Shown here: positions 35,633 to 49,957 of the stretch, piece after piece
How positions within the stretch are numbered: position 1 is the stretch's first letter
Layout: the number at the start of each line of letters is the position of its first letter
Assembly (NCBI GenBank): GCA_026874595.1
Contig: CM049313.1
Coordinates: 14,569,508 to 14,633,507, forward strand
Source: Sipunculus nudus
Taxonomy: Eukaryota; Annelida; Sipuncula; Golfingiida; Sipunculidae
Reading direction: 5' to 3'
DNA: 64,000 nucleotides
Position numbers and translations under genes: made by a program
The notes under the pieces: model-generated
The model's database searches: none
Told to the model about the DNA's origin: nothing
The model's input: the letters and a program-made list of their open reading frames with translations, nothing else

Positions 35633-38079
35633 GCCAGAAATAGAAACTTTGTTTCCAGAAAAGTGTTCTAGTAATGTTACTGGGGAGGGCGACAGAGAAA
35701 TCAGATTGTGATGTCATTCTAAACATGATAACATCCCTACCTGTTCAGATTCTCGATTGACAAAAATACTGAAAGTTGTATAACATTTTATATCTAACGA
35801 ATAATAGAATTTATAGTTAAAACATTGAAAAAGCTCGTACAAACTGCTAAATTAAACAGAAGTTTTTATTACATTAATTATTACATTTATATATTTATAT
35901 GTTTTAAAAACCCTAAAATAAAGCTTAGTTATTGTTTTTAATGATCGTTATATATTTTATTTTCCTTGGTCCAAAATGCTAACAATATCTGGGATCAAAA
36001 TATGATTACTTATTTCTTTTATTGTTTCATGCTAAACTGCAAATGGCAATAGAAAAACTGGGATTAAAAATACCAAAAACAAATCTTTCTTTAAACAAAG
36101 ACGCACCTCATGTGCTCAATGTATAAATATGCTATAATATTACGAATTAATTTTTCTTATAACTGCTCTCAACATTCTTTGGAAGGGGTATTTAGGCGAT
36201 TTATTTTATGTCATTCTGTAAATCGAGTTTAGGAACTTGAGGTATATCAGGAGATTTCAATAATCAACATCCTTCTTGGTCTTTTGGGTTTCATAGCCTA
36301 GTGAAATGACGTGTGGAAAGGGTTAATATTCTCACTTTGATTGTTTAACATTTAGAACGCTTATGGACACGGCAACTCTTAATTTTAATCCTGACATAAA
36401 TCTGCAAGAAAAGGCTGCTCCCTCATTTTGATATTATAATGCATTTCAAATTGTTGACAAATTAGTTTTTTTTTACATTTAATAGCCCCATCTCATCACT
36501 ATAGCTTTCATTTGGAATCTACTTATTTATATTAATGTGACAGCATTTCAGATAATTATAATGATAAAGGTCATAAAGAGTTGACTTGGGGTCCAGTTTC
36601 TTATAATGAATAAGTTAACAGTGAATTGACTCGGATCCAGATGTTTACAATGAATGAAGCAGCGGGAAGTTGACTCTGATCCAGGTGTTTTCTATGGATA
36701 AGCTGTTGTATCTTGGTCCGAATTTAGATACTATCAAAGGATAACGTTATTGCCAAGGTTCTGGGTGTTCATTAAATACCAGGTTACATTCTACAAATAC
36801 ATGTTAGGAGTTGATCTGGAGCTGGAAGTGTATTCAGGATCGGATCATCGGATCCGAAAAGATATGTTTATAAAGAAAACCGATTATCTTGACATCGGTA
36901 GGGCGGTCTGTGAGATCTGAAGATATGAGAACATGTTTTGAGGAGTTGTACCGGATCTAGACGTGTATCGTAAGGTCACGTGACACGGAATAATCGGGAT
37001 TTAATTGTCTATAAAATATTTTATAACATGACAAGATGATAGTTACGGATCAAGATTTTAAGCTCAGATGTATTTAAGTCGTCTGAGCTTTAGCATTCAT
37101 CTTTGTTGTTTGTCTGGTCGTGCGGGCGTTCTAGTGTACGTTAACAGTGCACAAATCATAAACGTTGAATCTATATATTGCTTACTACTGCAAATCTTGT
37201 TCACCTGAAATTAAATCACGGCGACCAATATTATGTGAGCTACGAGCTAAAGACATGGTTTTGAGCAGTCTAGAAATTAGACATTTAACAAATCATATCC
37301 AATGGATCTATAATTATTTAAAATTCATTGAGATCACAAGCCATTTTCCTTGTGACCATTAAACTAGGTCACTTATACGGACCAAAGACAGGATTTTGAA
37401 CAGCATCAAGCTGGTATAAATTGTAACCATTGAACCTGAAATCCAGCAACCTAATTGCAAAGCAGGTCGTGGGCCTGTTTCCTTGGAAATCCGAATTAGA
37501 GCCACGTTGACCTATAATCTGTGAGCTATCAATCAAACACGATTTTCAGCTGCTTGGAAGTATGACGAGCACATATCATAATCATTCGACCTAGAAACTT
37601 CTACCTGAACATCTTGGAATGTATTTATGTAGTCTCCATTGAAACCTGAAATTAGGACACTGTGCCCTATATTTTGTGAGCCATCAAAAACAAACATGAT
37701 TTGAGCAGCCTGAAAATCTGACATAGCCCATTTATTTTCCTTTGAACCTAGAAACTTCCACGTAGGTCAAGGACGAGTTAAATTCGAAATCTAAAAGTAG
37801 ATCAGAGAGACACATAAACTTAAGTACAAACCAGAAAATGAGTTTCAAGGGCAAAAATTGTAACCGTTGAACATGAAAAATTATACCTTGAAATGCAGTG
37901 AGGTATCCTTTGAACCATAAGATTGGTCAATGAGACCTTTATGCTGCGAGTTATGGGTAAAAAACATTATTTAAGCACATTGAGAATTAGAACGGCACAA
38001 ATTGTAACAATTGCATATTTAACTCTCATACCTAAAATCCAATAGGTTTCTGATAGAGTGCTCTTCGGTACCTGAAATA

Positions 38080-38094
38080 AGGTCACTGTGACCT
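38080..38094. promoter_or_regulatory. Perfect estrogen-response-element-like palindrome (unit 2)
   Basis: Same 15 bp palindrome as at 25933, inside the ~140 bp minisatellite of unit 2 (about 37160-38420). Confidence 0.4.
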
Positions 38095-38450
38095 ATATTC
38101 TGTGAGCTATTTGAGAAAACACTGTGACCGTTAGATTGACACAAATCGTAAAAAGTTGGAAAAAATTGTAATATGGTGCTCCAGCTTAAATATCAATGGA
38201 AATCAGAAACTAGGCCACTGTAACCTATATTCTGCAAACTATATTAAATGATGAGCACTCTGTATAAGCACCAATCAAAACTTTATAACTTCTTACTTAA
38301 CATCCAATGCATTCCTGGTTAAAAATTTTTGTAAACCAAAAATTAGGTCAGTGGGACCCATATCCTGCAAACTATTAATTTTTGAGCCCTCTACATTCTC
38401 AGTCCTTCACAGTGTTCAAGGCTGCTTTAGATACATTTTTATTACATCAT

Positions 38451-38724
38451 AAAATTGAATTAAATCTGCCACACAATTTGATCTGTTTAAATGTAGAGTT
38501 TGCTTACAATAAGCCAACTATCTTTTACAGAATGCCACAAACATTTGTTAAATTCCACTACAATTATTCCAGTTTGAGGAAATTCAAACATAAACTAATA
38601 CATAATACATAATGCATGAATTGTCTTTATGTCAAATTCATTTGAGCGTCATGGCCCATGGGTCACTAGTTATAAAAGCGTCATCTTTCGTAAGGTTAAA
38701 CTAGATATAATATTGTATGAAGGA
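38451..38724. other. Segment present in units 2 and 3 but absent from unit 1
   Basis: About 275 bp including TCATGGCCCATGGGTCACTA. In unit 1 the flanks are joined directly at about 26302, with only an 'AT' of microhomology, so a deletion in unit 1 is likely. Confidence 0.7.
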
Positions 38725-38947
38725 TTAGGTTTCATGAGTTGGCCTGACTCTTGATCTTTATAGAGGATTAGGATAGTAAAGTTTGATCAGGAAAATTTAT
38801 CTGTATAGGGGTCAGGGTACTGGAAGTTGATCAGACAAATTTATCATTATAAATGATCAGGGTACTGGAGAGTGATCTTGGTATACATATTTTAGAGGAG
38901 CAAGTAACCGGGATTTGGTCCGGGTCTTGATATTCATAGATGATAAG

Positions 38948-40242
38948 TGAAACACGGGGAAATAAACCCCCATGTTTTTTTTTTTTTCATTTTGTCTGTT
39001 AATCCGGAGTGACACTCGAGTAAAGTCCCTCCTGGTCAAGGGTCATTAAACGGTTTCCCTTGCGTAGTATGGCCTGCATACGTGGCCGGCGAAAATCCTG
39101 GGAGAAAGAATACGATGTTTTGTCGGACCGGTTTTGGGGTGGTTTGGGCAATGAGGCGTGACAGCTCCGGAACGTCCACGAGGTCTCGGAACTGTCACGT
39201 CAGTCCAGCCTTGCTCCTCTTGTTGGCAACAAGCTGACCACGGTCTTTCTTCTTCAGGTAGGAACCGTATATTATTACCCCGATACCCTAAAGTGAAGGA
39301 ATAATTATTTTTAATGAATGTTTCAAGGCCTAAAATGTCGGTTTAATACCAATATATTGGTTTCGCATTTCTTGTATGGTTAAGAATACAGAGAATGTCA
39401 GTTTTTCCCAGGTGTATCCTATTTATTTTTTAAGAAATAGAACAGTCAATTATCTTGTGCAGGCATCTCGTATATTGCGCCCATTTATATGTTGGGTTAA
39501 CTGCAAGGGTTTAGTATAAATTTCCCAGTCTATTTTACTTAAAAATCGGCCACTTTAGTAGGCTGGTAAGCACGTGTCTCTCTCCCCCCCCCCCCCCCGG
39601 CTGCATGGAATCTCTTTAGCGTCCGTTTCGGTCGGTATGCCGGCAACCGTTCACACCAGGGGTTATTCCAGCCACAACTAGTAACTAGTTGTACAGTGAC
39701 AGAACCGCCTGCCACGTATTATTATAGATAATTATATAATTATATTTTTTTTTGTCTCATAATTATATAAATAAGTTTAGTCCAAAGGCATCGATTAGGC
39801 CAGTAGTCAACAGTACCGCCATCTGGCAGTCAGGGTGAAACTAATGTACTAATCACTCTTTCATCCCCGCGTTTCACATACGGGATGTATGTATTATTAT
39901 TACGAAAGGTTTATGTAAATTCCTTCTATTGGAATTCCATCCAAACATACAATAACATTCTTATCATGTTTATTCTTTCCAAAATTAGTCCTCATTTAAA
40001 TGTTAAATATTAACACGAAAGGTGCAAACAAATTCTTTTATTATTAATAACGATTATTAATTACGATTCACGTGAATCCCTCAGTATAACATTTTACCAA
40101 GCGAATGAGTCCAGCCTTGCTCCTCTTGTTGGCAACAAGCTGACCACGGTCTTTCTTCTTCAGAATAAAGTTCATCCATCCACTTTGTCTTGGGTTCTTC
40201 CTGTGACATGGGGCGGACCTGCCTTACCCCCTGTCCGCGACA
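38948..40242. mobile_element. LTR-like insertion in unit 2
   Basis: The same insertion as in unit 1, with TAAG on both sides (38944-38947, 40243-40246). The first bases are TGAAACACGG instead of TGTAACACGG, and the CT/C tract near 39577-39598 differs in length. It contains the same pair of 56 bp repeats, near 39199 and 40108. Confidence 0.65.
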
Positions 40243-43200
40243 TAAGGTTTCAGGAAATTAATCTAGATTTTGATATCTTAGAGGTTCAAGTAACTGGAAG
40301 TCGGTCCGGATCTTGATATTTATTTGGAATCAAGTTATATGAAATTAATCAGGAAATTGATCAGGATATGAATATTTTTAGAGATTAAGGTTACCAACAG
40401 TTGATCTGGAAATTGATCAGGATATGAATATTTATAGAGATAAAGGTTACCGACAGTTCATCTTGGATCTTTATATTAAAAAGAGATTCAGGTTATGGGA
40501 TATTGCTCCGGACCTTTATGTTTATGGAGGACTTGTCTGGTGGTAAATGTGGATCAAATGTGCAGACAGAATCACAGTTTATTTATAAATATAATGCATC
40601 ACACGGAGTTAATTCAAATCTACAAAGCAGCATTTGCGTTTATCTGGATCTAATTATTTATAATTTATGATAGAGATACATATGTATTTACAAAATCAGG
40701 TAATGTAGAAATGATCTGAATCAATTTCACGTAGATGTATTTTGTATTTAACCATGACAGAATATAATGTTTACTATATTTGCACACAGGTCAATCAGGT
40801 AAGTTAATTCTGCGCACTTACATTGCTTGATTTAAAACTTTTTGAAAAGAATAGTACGCAATAGTCAATATATTCAACAAATTTAGGAACGAAATGATGT
40901 ATTCATTTTTTTTTCAATCTATGTGCATATAATGTCAACTTGTATTATCAATTGATAGTTACTGAATAAAGACATTAAGCTTAACGTCCTTGGTTAATCT
41001 AATTTGCTTTTCATTCCAGTTTTACCATTATTTCAGTAAAACATATATAAAGGAGCTGGTATATTTCTAAAGCGAAACTAGTGATTGAAGGGTTTTGAGA
41101 CCCTCATGTTATTTCATACGCATATATATGTAAATAACGTACAAAACGTCTCAATTTTCAATATCTTACATAATTGTTTTGCCAAGAAAACTTTACAAAC
41201 CACCAAACAAATTTTTAAATACAAGTATCATCCCATTGTTTTACTTCTTATCATCGGGGAAGACCATTCATTCTGTCACCCCACTGTGGCTAGAAAAACT
41301 CTCTGAACACTTTTACAGACACGGAATTATCAAAGACTCCCATATAAATATTCGAAGCAGCACCTAAACTGGCCTCATAACATAATCATAAACAGAATCT
41401 CATGAAATTTACATCGGGAATGGACAGATAAAGAATTTATTATATTTAAGTGTGGATCTGGTACACTATCCGGTTTCAGACACGTCCTAGAGGATTATTC
41501 TAAAATGAACATTCACCTATGTACGAATAAACCTTGGACTGGGAGCCGAGTATTCCAAAATAGGAACCCCCACACGTGCGGAGGTTTGCATTCATTAAAT
41601 AATTTACCTCATTGATTTTCTATGTGCACTCTTGTGCTGATTTAAACTGTCCTCTGTATATACATAAACCCGACTGCTATAGAGTAAAAAGATGGTAGCT
41701 GACACACGTATTTGGTGTGAAAACATATACAGTTTAATATTTTATAATTGCTCATAAAGTACAAAAGCAGATCGATCGGACGGCACACAAGCCAGTTGAC
41801 TCAGATCCATAACTGACATGGAAATATATCAAGAAAAAGTGTTGCCTATTCCACAGTAATCCTTATATTTTTATTTAATCCAATGATAATTCCTGATTTA
41901 ATAAGTCCGAAAATAAATAAAAATATAATTTACAGAAAGCACAGACTAACTAGTACCCAGGAGAGTACTACTTATTAGATAATCCGTCTAGTATGTTAAC
42001 ATCTGCCTAACGGATCCATTATCTTGAATTGTTAATGATTTCACTTAAGGGTGACAGGTTCGTGTGGACGGGGCTTTTATATGTGACATAAACGTGTGAT
42101 GTTTAGTTAACCTTTGGATAAAGAAAAGGTTAGTAGTTTTTGTTTGGCATTTTGCCAGGGGCTGGCCGAGAAAAATGCTGACAGCGGGGAAGGGGTTGGT
42201 TTGCCCCATATTAGTATCACTTTTGAAAGAGGTTGAATACAGTTAACAGTATATATAAAAGAACAAAGGCTATCAGTTAGAAACTTTTTTTACAAGACAT
42301 GATTTGTGATCGGTACAATATTAAGATTCCATATGTTGTCCTATGACCAGTTATATTTCTAATGAACAACCACATGAATAACAATGAATCACATCTGTTA
42401 ATTGGGTTACTTCTGATGTTAAGCATGGCGTTTGTTATAATCCATAAGTCAACGTGTAGTAAAGATACACTTTAAGTTTTCATTTAATCACCCTTTAAAT
42501 TTTAACTGAATGTCCTAACCTTGTCTAAGACACAGTAGGAATAAAAAAATATTTGCAGTCGCAGAAACATTGGAAAGCGAATAGATGTTATTTCAATTAC
42601 CATTTTAACAAACACTGCCTATAAACCCCGGGACAATACCACGACGCCGCGCGCATTTAATCCAGTAACCAAATCAAAATGGCCACTAGATTATCATTGA
42701 AACTGGTCAAAGACATGCTTGAATGCGATCAAAATTTCGAGAACTAAACAAGAATATTTACAAGTATACTGAGTTTAACCGATTTTTGCCCAATTACTAA
42801 CTTTCTAACAGCCGCCCGTGGTTGTACTTGATGCAGTGCCTATACAAATTTTCATGCTTATACACGCTGTCGGATATAAACTCATACAAGCAAAGTCAGG
42901 TACTTTTTGTAACACAATGTGCCATCATATACATGTAGAGAGAATGATCAAACCCTGACATGCAACAAACTTTTGTCACTTGCCTGGAAATATAAATAAT
43001 AAATGCAAATTATCAGACTGGACAGCCTACAAAAGTTGTCAAAGAGATTGTAATGTTGTTACCATAGGTTCAGAACAAATAAAATCAATCATGTATGTGC
43101 GAAATTTCTATGAGCAAACTGCTGACATATGCCCCGGAAGAAAGTATAAAGTAATGACAAGCTGTTCTGCTTTATGTCATCCTACTGATAAAATCAGAAC

Positions 43201-44478
43201 CCACGTGAACATTTCAGTACGGTTGCAGCTAGCCAGCCTCATGAATAAATTAATAAATGATTGTCTAGACTGTTACACGTGACATATGATCAATAATACT
43301 ACTCCCTCAATAAACATAAGGTGGCGCCTCCTTCAGAAAATGCAGGAGTGAAGAACTGTTGCTATCATGCTGACAGAAAAAATAAGAGAGACCCTCCTCT
43401 GTCGCTGTATTCTGGTCAAGAAAAACATTAAAAAAATGGGGAAAAAAATCAGAAATAAAAATGTGAAAAAAGTATCCATGTGGCAGGTCGTTTGCCTCCG
43501 AGCAAAGCTTTGGTCAGCATGTTTTCTTAGGACTTTCATTACACTTTCCTGGCTCTCTCTGGCAGGGCCATCAAAAAAGGGGGACCCCCCCCCCCCAATG
43601 TAATCACCTCCTCCGCTTTTCAAAAATGGAGATTATTAAGAGTATTATCAGATGGATTATAAATTATTTTGTCTGTCAGCTAACTGACCGCAGTTAAATG
43701 CCTTCGCCAGGTATTATACTTAACCCTCGGGCGTTCTGTCAGCTAATCAAAGTTATGAACCGGTTTGTTATAATTTGTGGAAGGTCAGGAAAAAAACTCA
43801 AAGAAGAATCCAATACAGTTTGGAGGAAATGTGGATCACCATACAATTTCTTAATTCAGTGGAGTCTGTCCCATTATCAATGCATTTCTCATTATGATAG
43901 AGCTTTTGATCGGTATGAGCGGTTTGCATGTATATAATATATATATACAGACGCTGAAAATGTATATAAATATGAAAACATCTATTTCTGTGTGTGTGTG
44001 TCACCCGCCCCCCCCCCCTGAAAGATTATTGAAGCAATTGCCTACACAGCTGAGAGGAACATCCTCGGGGGGTTGGTGCATGTGTGCCCTCCTTGTTGCT
44101 GTAATAGTAATTAAAATAAAAGTAAGAAAAAAAAAATACATAGTATTCATGTATTTCACTGCCATAAGGCACGCACGCACTCACACAAACTGGGTACTAT
44201 TTTAACGGAAACCGACTCCCTTACCTCTCCCAATGTGCCACATTCTTTCTCACTTTCTCCCGTTGCATTTATCCATTGCATATTTCTCATATACCACGGA
44301 GTCATATAGCAGATTTGCATATTTCCTGGGAAGGAGGTAGTATATCGGGCCTACATGAACGTTTCTTACTCACAGTCTAAAGACAAGGTAGCAGTTTTCA
44401 CTTTTAGCTTGTCATCAATCCCAAACCATTTAGATGTTTTATCCTTTAACAGATCATAATTTTTATTTTAAAATTATT

Positions 44479-44616
44479 TTTGGGCACGTTTAGCAAATAA
44501 GTCTGATCTTTGAGCAAATGAGAAAGTGTCGCAGTCTGCATTGTGGTACATTACCGTTTTGTGATGATGAGGTCTAGTTGGTGCCAGTGCTTGGACCTTT
44601 GATACCTCCACGACAT

Positions 44617-44625
<9 letters not shown>
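44479..44625 (-). pseudogene. LINE endonuclease fragment, unit 2
   Basis: Same piece as at 32219-32367: the RSKHWHQLDLI motif followed out of frame by the NADCDT remnant, truncated by a TA tract at the same base. Confidence 0.8.
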
Positions 44626-44681
<56 letters not shown>

Positions 44682-44693
44682 TTCATTCAATAG

Positions 44694-45701
44694 GAGAACA
44701 AGAAGAAATCTGTGATCACCCAGACCGGACTTGATATGAGGTTTGGCCCAGTAACCAGAAGCCTAGATTTGACTCTGCAGAGCCATGGGATAAAGGTACA
44801 AGTCTACCACAGTCACAGCTTTGTTGGCAACCACTGCAACAAATACCTGCAGGTATGCACATTAATACAGGGCACAATGGGGACAATCCGTAAAGTACTA
44901 AAGATTAATGTGTTTTGATTTAGTTGACTGATCATCTTTACCTGTTTGATATCTCATTATAATGGGAACCGGCTTGTTTATATACCGACTAACATTAATC
45001 ACCTTTTATAATTTCAGGAAAAGGTCTATACAGACCTGTGTGACAGAATGGTGAAAAAGGTGCACACCTTCACTAACAACAGTTTAATAGTAAACCAGGC
45101 TTTCAGCACTGCACAGACCTTCAAAACGCCGAATAAACGCTTTGCAGTAGTCCACCGTATGATATCAAGTGACCGTGCAGTTACTGACAAGTAATGTGAT
45201 GTCATAGGTGAGTTGAGCATTATCATGCAATGTTATTTTCTGTAAATAAAATAATGGTGCAAATTTAAGTATAAATTATTATAATATTAATTCATTTCCA
45301 GAGGAAAATATTAATATTATATATTATATATATAAATACTATTAATATTATATATAAATTTAAATAATATTAATTTATTTCCAGAGGTAAAGATTGATGC
45401 CTACCTAGGTTACTACCGGCGGATCATGAATCAGGCTCTGCTTCCAAAACACCACATGTTGGAAGACCATGTAGTTCCATGGACTAGGAAATGGGGTTAT
45501 GGGATGGGGCTTCATGGAGAACAGGGTGGAGAGGGGATACATGCCGTAGTAAATAGGCTAAAACGTTCTTCTTGGGCAATGAGGAACCCTGTGTCTAGGT
45601 TGTTATCAACAATACAGGAACAACACACACAATGTTCACCTGACCTTCAAATCCATATTCCAATCATCAAAAAGATAAAATTACACAAGTCATCGGATTA
45701 A
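44694..45701 (+). pseudogene. Transposon-derived family gene, unit 2 copy with nonsense mutation
   Basis: Exons at 44694-44852, 45018-45207 and 45385-45701 correspond base for base in length to those of unit 1, with splice sites kept. In the middle exon the codon GAA after TDK has become TAA (45192-45194), truncating the product before the HMLEDH and GEQGGE motifs. Other differences are few, for example R-H to R-I before MNQALLPK and V to I near the tail. The upstream alternative acceptor is 83-84 bp away and out of frame here. Confidence 0.75.
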
Positions 45702-45780
45702 ACATTTCAGTGGAGCTATCTTTAAGGCTGTAATTATATTGACATATACATAGACATAAATACCTATAGAATATTGTAAC

Positions 45781-45787
<7 letters not shown>

Positions 45788-45860
<73 letters not shown>
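45788..45860. repeat. (TA)n microsatellite, unit 2
   Basis: About 70 bp of TA with one AAATA interruption. Confidence 0.92.
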
Positions 45861-45863
<3 letters not shown>

Positions 45864-47863
45864 GTTTATTCATTATTCTAACTTTGCATGTTTTTTGCAG
45901 TTTAATTATGTGAAATCTGAAATTTCAGCCATTCCAAATTTAAAGCAAATGGTATCATATAGGATGTAAAATATTTTATAATCATATTTGTATGATTGTA
46001 TCCACAGGTCATTAATTGTGTCAGCAGCCTATCATACTGATGTGTAATGTGGTACATATAATACAGTTTCATAAGCAGGCTGAAGTTTTTAATTATATTC
46101 ACTAAAGTTACAAAGTTAAGTGCAGTGACAACTGTTAAGAACTTGTCATTAATATTTTTAAATTGTAAAACAGGTTTGTATCACGTTCTGTATATAATAT
46201 TTAATTGACATATAGATAAGAAAGGCATTTATAACACAGTTTGGATGTTCATAGTTTGAATAAACTCCAGTCCTAATTTAGTCTGGCCCCTTCATACTGT
46301 TAGTGTTGTGTAGTTCGGTGCTATATATTTATGAAACACAAATTGACAATAACCTTCTGATCATACCCATAGTTTGCTCAGTATATTGAATTTATGTATT
46401 TAAAATTTCATCTGAATGAAAATGCATTCTATATTAAATTTTACCAGTTTTGTTTCACAAATCTCATCAAATGTTGACTTTTCAATTAACTTAGCTGACG
46501 CATACTACTTTGTGCTTGTTGCTCGACAATATCTCCTTTCTCTCTATGTCAAATTAAATATGGTATACATATTTAGATTCCTGAGAAAATTATCTTTCCA
46601 CACATATATTTGAGGTTTGTTGTTTTAGATGATAAGTTATTAAGGGGAAAATGCAAGAAACCCCCTAGTTGATAAGCTGTAAACAGACCCCATCTATCCA
46701 CTAGTGTGTAACCCGACACCCATGCTGGTGGCTGTCTCTCGCTGACACTGAGTGTCTGGGGAGAACAGCCTGCCCAGCCCATTAAAGCTCCACCTGCCTA
46801 ACTGCTGTGATGCCTGCGACCTATATTCTCCTAGTTAAGTGAAAGAACATGATTTGAACACCCATATTTTCACAATTCGTCACTATTGGACCTTAACACT
46901 TGTAATTTGATAAAAATCTGGGGAGTTTCCTGTAAAACTTCCTTGGAAGACTTGAATAAAGTTATAATTGTAAATGTGACATATTCTGCAAGCTCTGTGA
47001 AAAAAATATGATTTTACTACCCTGTTACTCAGACTGGCATACATTGTTGCAGTTGCATATAGGAAATTCTAATTAAGCATCTAGGGAGTTCCTGGTAAAA
47101 TCTTCTTCGAGAACAAAAGGTCACTCTCAAAGTCATACATTCCTAACCAAGTAGTTTTTCCCCATAATATAACCAATGATTTATACATGCGTCAGCTGTA
47201 TGTATATTTCTGCCAACCGTCATGGACCATTTGCCACATGTGTATGCAACTGCTTCCCTTTTAATGCATGTTTTATTTGCGGAAGTTAGTATGTCAGATT
47301 TTACATTTTGAAAGTATCTGAGGTGTCACCCTGGGCCAGGCAACACTGGATTTAAACTATTGGCACGGTGTTATAGAGACCGGTCGTGTTGTTGAAAGGA
47401 CCTGACACCTCCAACAGAGGCGAGGCGTCAACCCATCGCTTCTCTAGGCCTTGGCAAAGCCGAAACAATAAAGCAAGGCTATCTGGTGATCTCCTCATTT
47501 ACCGTTAGAACCGAGATGAAGTCTCGCCTGGACCGCCCTTGCCTCTGTTAGGTTCTAAGCCCTGCCTTTAAATGCACCGAATCAGCATAATATATGGCAA
47601 CCACCTCCCACTGGTACTGGTTAATAGTAGTCCTTAGAGCATAAGGATTGTGCTCAATAATCGTCTGCAGTGTTCGGGTCCATAGTTCTAGTATTGTGGG
47701 CTTTGCCAGTTAAGTTAAATACAAGCTACTAAGCGTGAAAGGGCCCGTAGATTGATTGATGAAAATGTAATACACCGAGTAATGTTACAAGGATTGTGTT
47801 GAAATGGCAGTCACTATATATATGTATATATGTATATATGTATGTATAAATAGATAGATAGAT

Positions 47864-47920
<57 letters not shown>

Positions 47921-49942
47921 GTGGCCAGAAATAGAAGCTTTGTTTCCAGAAAAGTATTCTAGTAATGTCACTGGGGAGGGCGACAGAGAAATCTGATTGT
48001 AATGTCAATCTAAACATGATAACATCCCTAGCTGTTCAGATTCTCGATTGACAAAAATACTGAAAGTTGTATAACATTTTATATCTAACGAATGTTAGAA
48101 TTTATGGTTAGAACATTTGAAAAGCTCGTACAAACTGCTAAATTAAACAGAAGTTTTAATTACATTTATTATTACATTTATATATTTATACATTTTTAAA
48201 ACCTTAAAATAAAGCTTAGTTATTGTTTTTAATGATCGTTGTATATTTTATTGTCCTTGGTCCAAAATGCTAACAATATCTGGGATAAGAATATGATTAC
48301 AATTTTTTTATTGTTTTATGCTTAATTGCAAATGGCAATAGAAAAATTGGGATTAACTATACCAAGAACAAATCTTTTTTTTAAACAAAGACACACTTAT
48401 GTGCTAAATGTATAAATATGCTATAAAATTACCAATTAATTTTTCTTATAACTGCTCTCAATATTCTTTGCAGGGGGTATTTAGGCGATTTATTTTATGT
48501 CATTATGTATATCAGGAGATTCCAATTATCAACATCCTTCTTGGTCTGTTGGGTTTCATGGCCTAGTTAAATAACGTGTGCAATGGTTTATTATTCTCAC
48601 TTTGATTGGTTAACATTTAGAACGCTTATGGACACGGCAACGCTTAACTTTTATCCTGATAAATCTGCAAGAAAAGACTGCTCCCCCATATTGATATTAT
48701 AATGCATTTCAAATTGTTGACAAATTAGTCCTTTTTTACATTTAATAGCCCCATCTCATCACTATAGCTTTCATTTGGAATCTACTTATTTATATAAATG
48801 TGACAGCATTTCAGATAATTATAATGATTCAGGTCATAAAGAGTTGACTTGGGGTCCAGTTTCGTATAATAAATAAGGTAACAGTGAAATGACTCAGCTG
48901 ATTAAGCTCGGCTGCATTTAAGTCGTCTGAGCTAAAGCGTTCACCGTTGTTGTTTGTCCATTCGTGCGGGCATTCTAGTATACGTTAACAGTGCACAAAT
49001 CATAAACGTTGAATCTATATATTGCTTACTACTGTAAATCTTGTTCACCTGAAATTAAATCACGGTGACCCATATTATGTGAGCTACGAGCTAAAGACAT
49101 GGTTTTGAGCAGTCTAGAAATTAGACATTTAACAAATCATATCCAATGGATCTAGAATTATTAAAAATTCATTGAGATCACAGGACATTTTCCTTGGGAC
49201 CATTAAACTAGGTCACTTTTACGGACCAAAAACAGGATTTTGAACAGCATCAAGCTGGTATAAATTGTAACCATTGAACCTGAAATCCAGTAACCTAATT
49301 GCAAGGCAGGTCGTGGGCCTGTTTCCTTGGAAATCCGAAATAGAGCCACGTTGACCTATAATATGTAAGCTATCAACCAAAAACGATTTTTAGCTGCTTG
49401 GAAGTCTGACGGGGCACATATCATAATCATTGGACCTAGAAACTTCTACCTGAATATCCTGGAATGTATTTATGTAGTCTCCATTGAAACCTGAAATTAG
49501 GACACTGTGCCCTATATTTTGTGAGCCATCGGAAACTAACATGATTTGAGCAGCCTGAAAATTTGACATAGCCCATTTATTTTCCTTTGAACATAAAAAT
49601 GTATTACTTAATATCCACGTAGGTCACGGACGAGTTAAATTCGAAATCTAAAAGTAGATCGGAGAGACACATAAACTCAAGTACAAGCCAGAAAATGAGT
49701 TGCAGCAGGCTGAAGGGTAAAAATTGTAACCATTGAACATGAAAAATTATACCGTGAAATGCATTGAGGTATCCTTTGGAACATAAGATTGGTCAATGAG
49801 ACCTATACGCAGCGAGTTATGGGTAAAAACTTTCTTTAAGCACACTGAGAATTAGATGGGCACAAATTGTAACAACTGCATATTTAACTCTCATACCTAA
49901 AATCCAATAGGTTTCTGATAGTGCTCTTCGGTACATGAAATA

Positions 49943-49957
49943 AGGTCACTGTGACCT
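49943..49957. promoter_or_regulatory. Perfect estrogen-response-element-like palindrome (unit 3)
   Basis: Same 15 bp palindrome as in units 1 and 2, in the minisatellite at about 48990-50260. Confidence 0.4.

Larger units (their letters stand above)
34533..46804. repeat. Large tandem unit 2 (~12.3 kb)
   Basis: Second copy, colinear with unit 1. It carries the ~46 bp minisatellite (36560-37050), the ~140 bp minisatellite (37060-38420), the LTR-like insert (38948-40242), the LINE piece (44479-44625) and the three-exon pseudogene (44694-45701). TA tracts lie at 35535-35630, 44624-44678 and 45788-45860. Non-coding stretches between these hold the same unassigned sequence as unit 1. Confidence 0.9.

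Noticed and set aside
42980-43282. 100-codon frame (also 54753-55055, and a shorter one at 30679)
   Set aside because: The frame is not intact in unit 1, its end differs in unit 3, and there are no motifs. It looks like chance openness in duplicated DNA.
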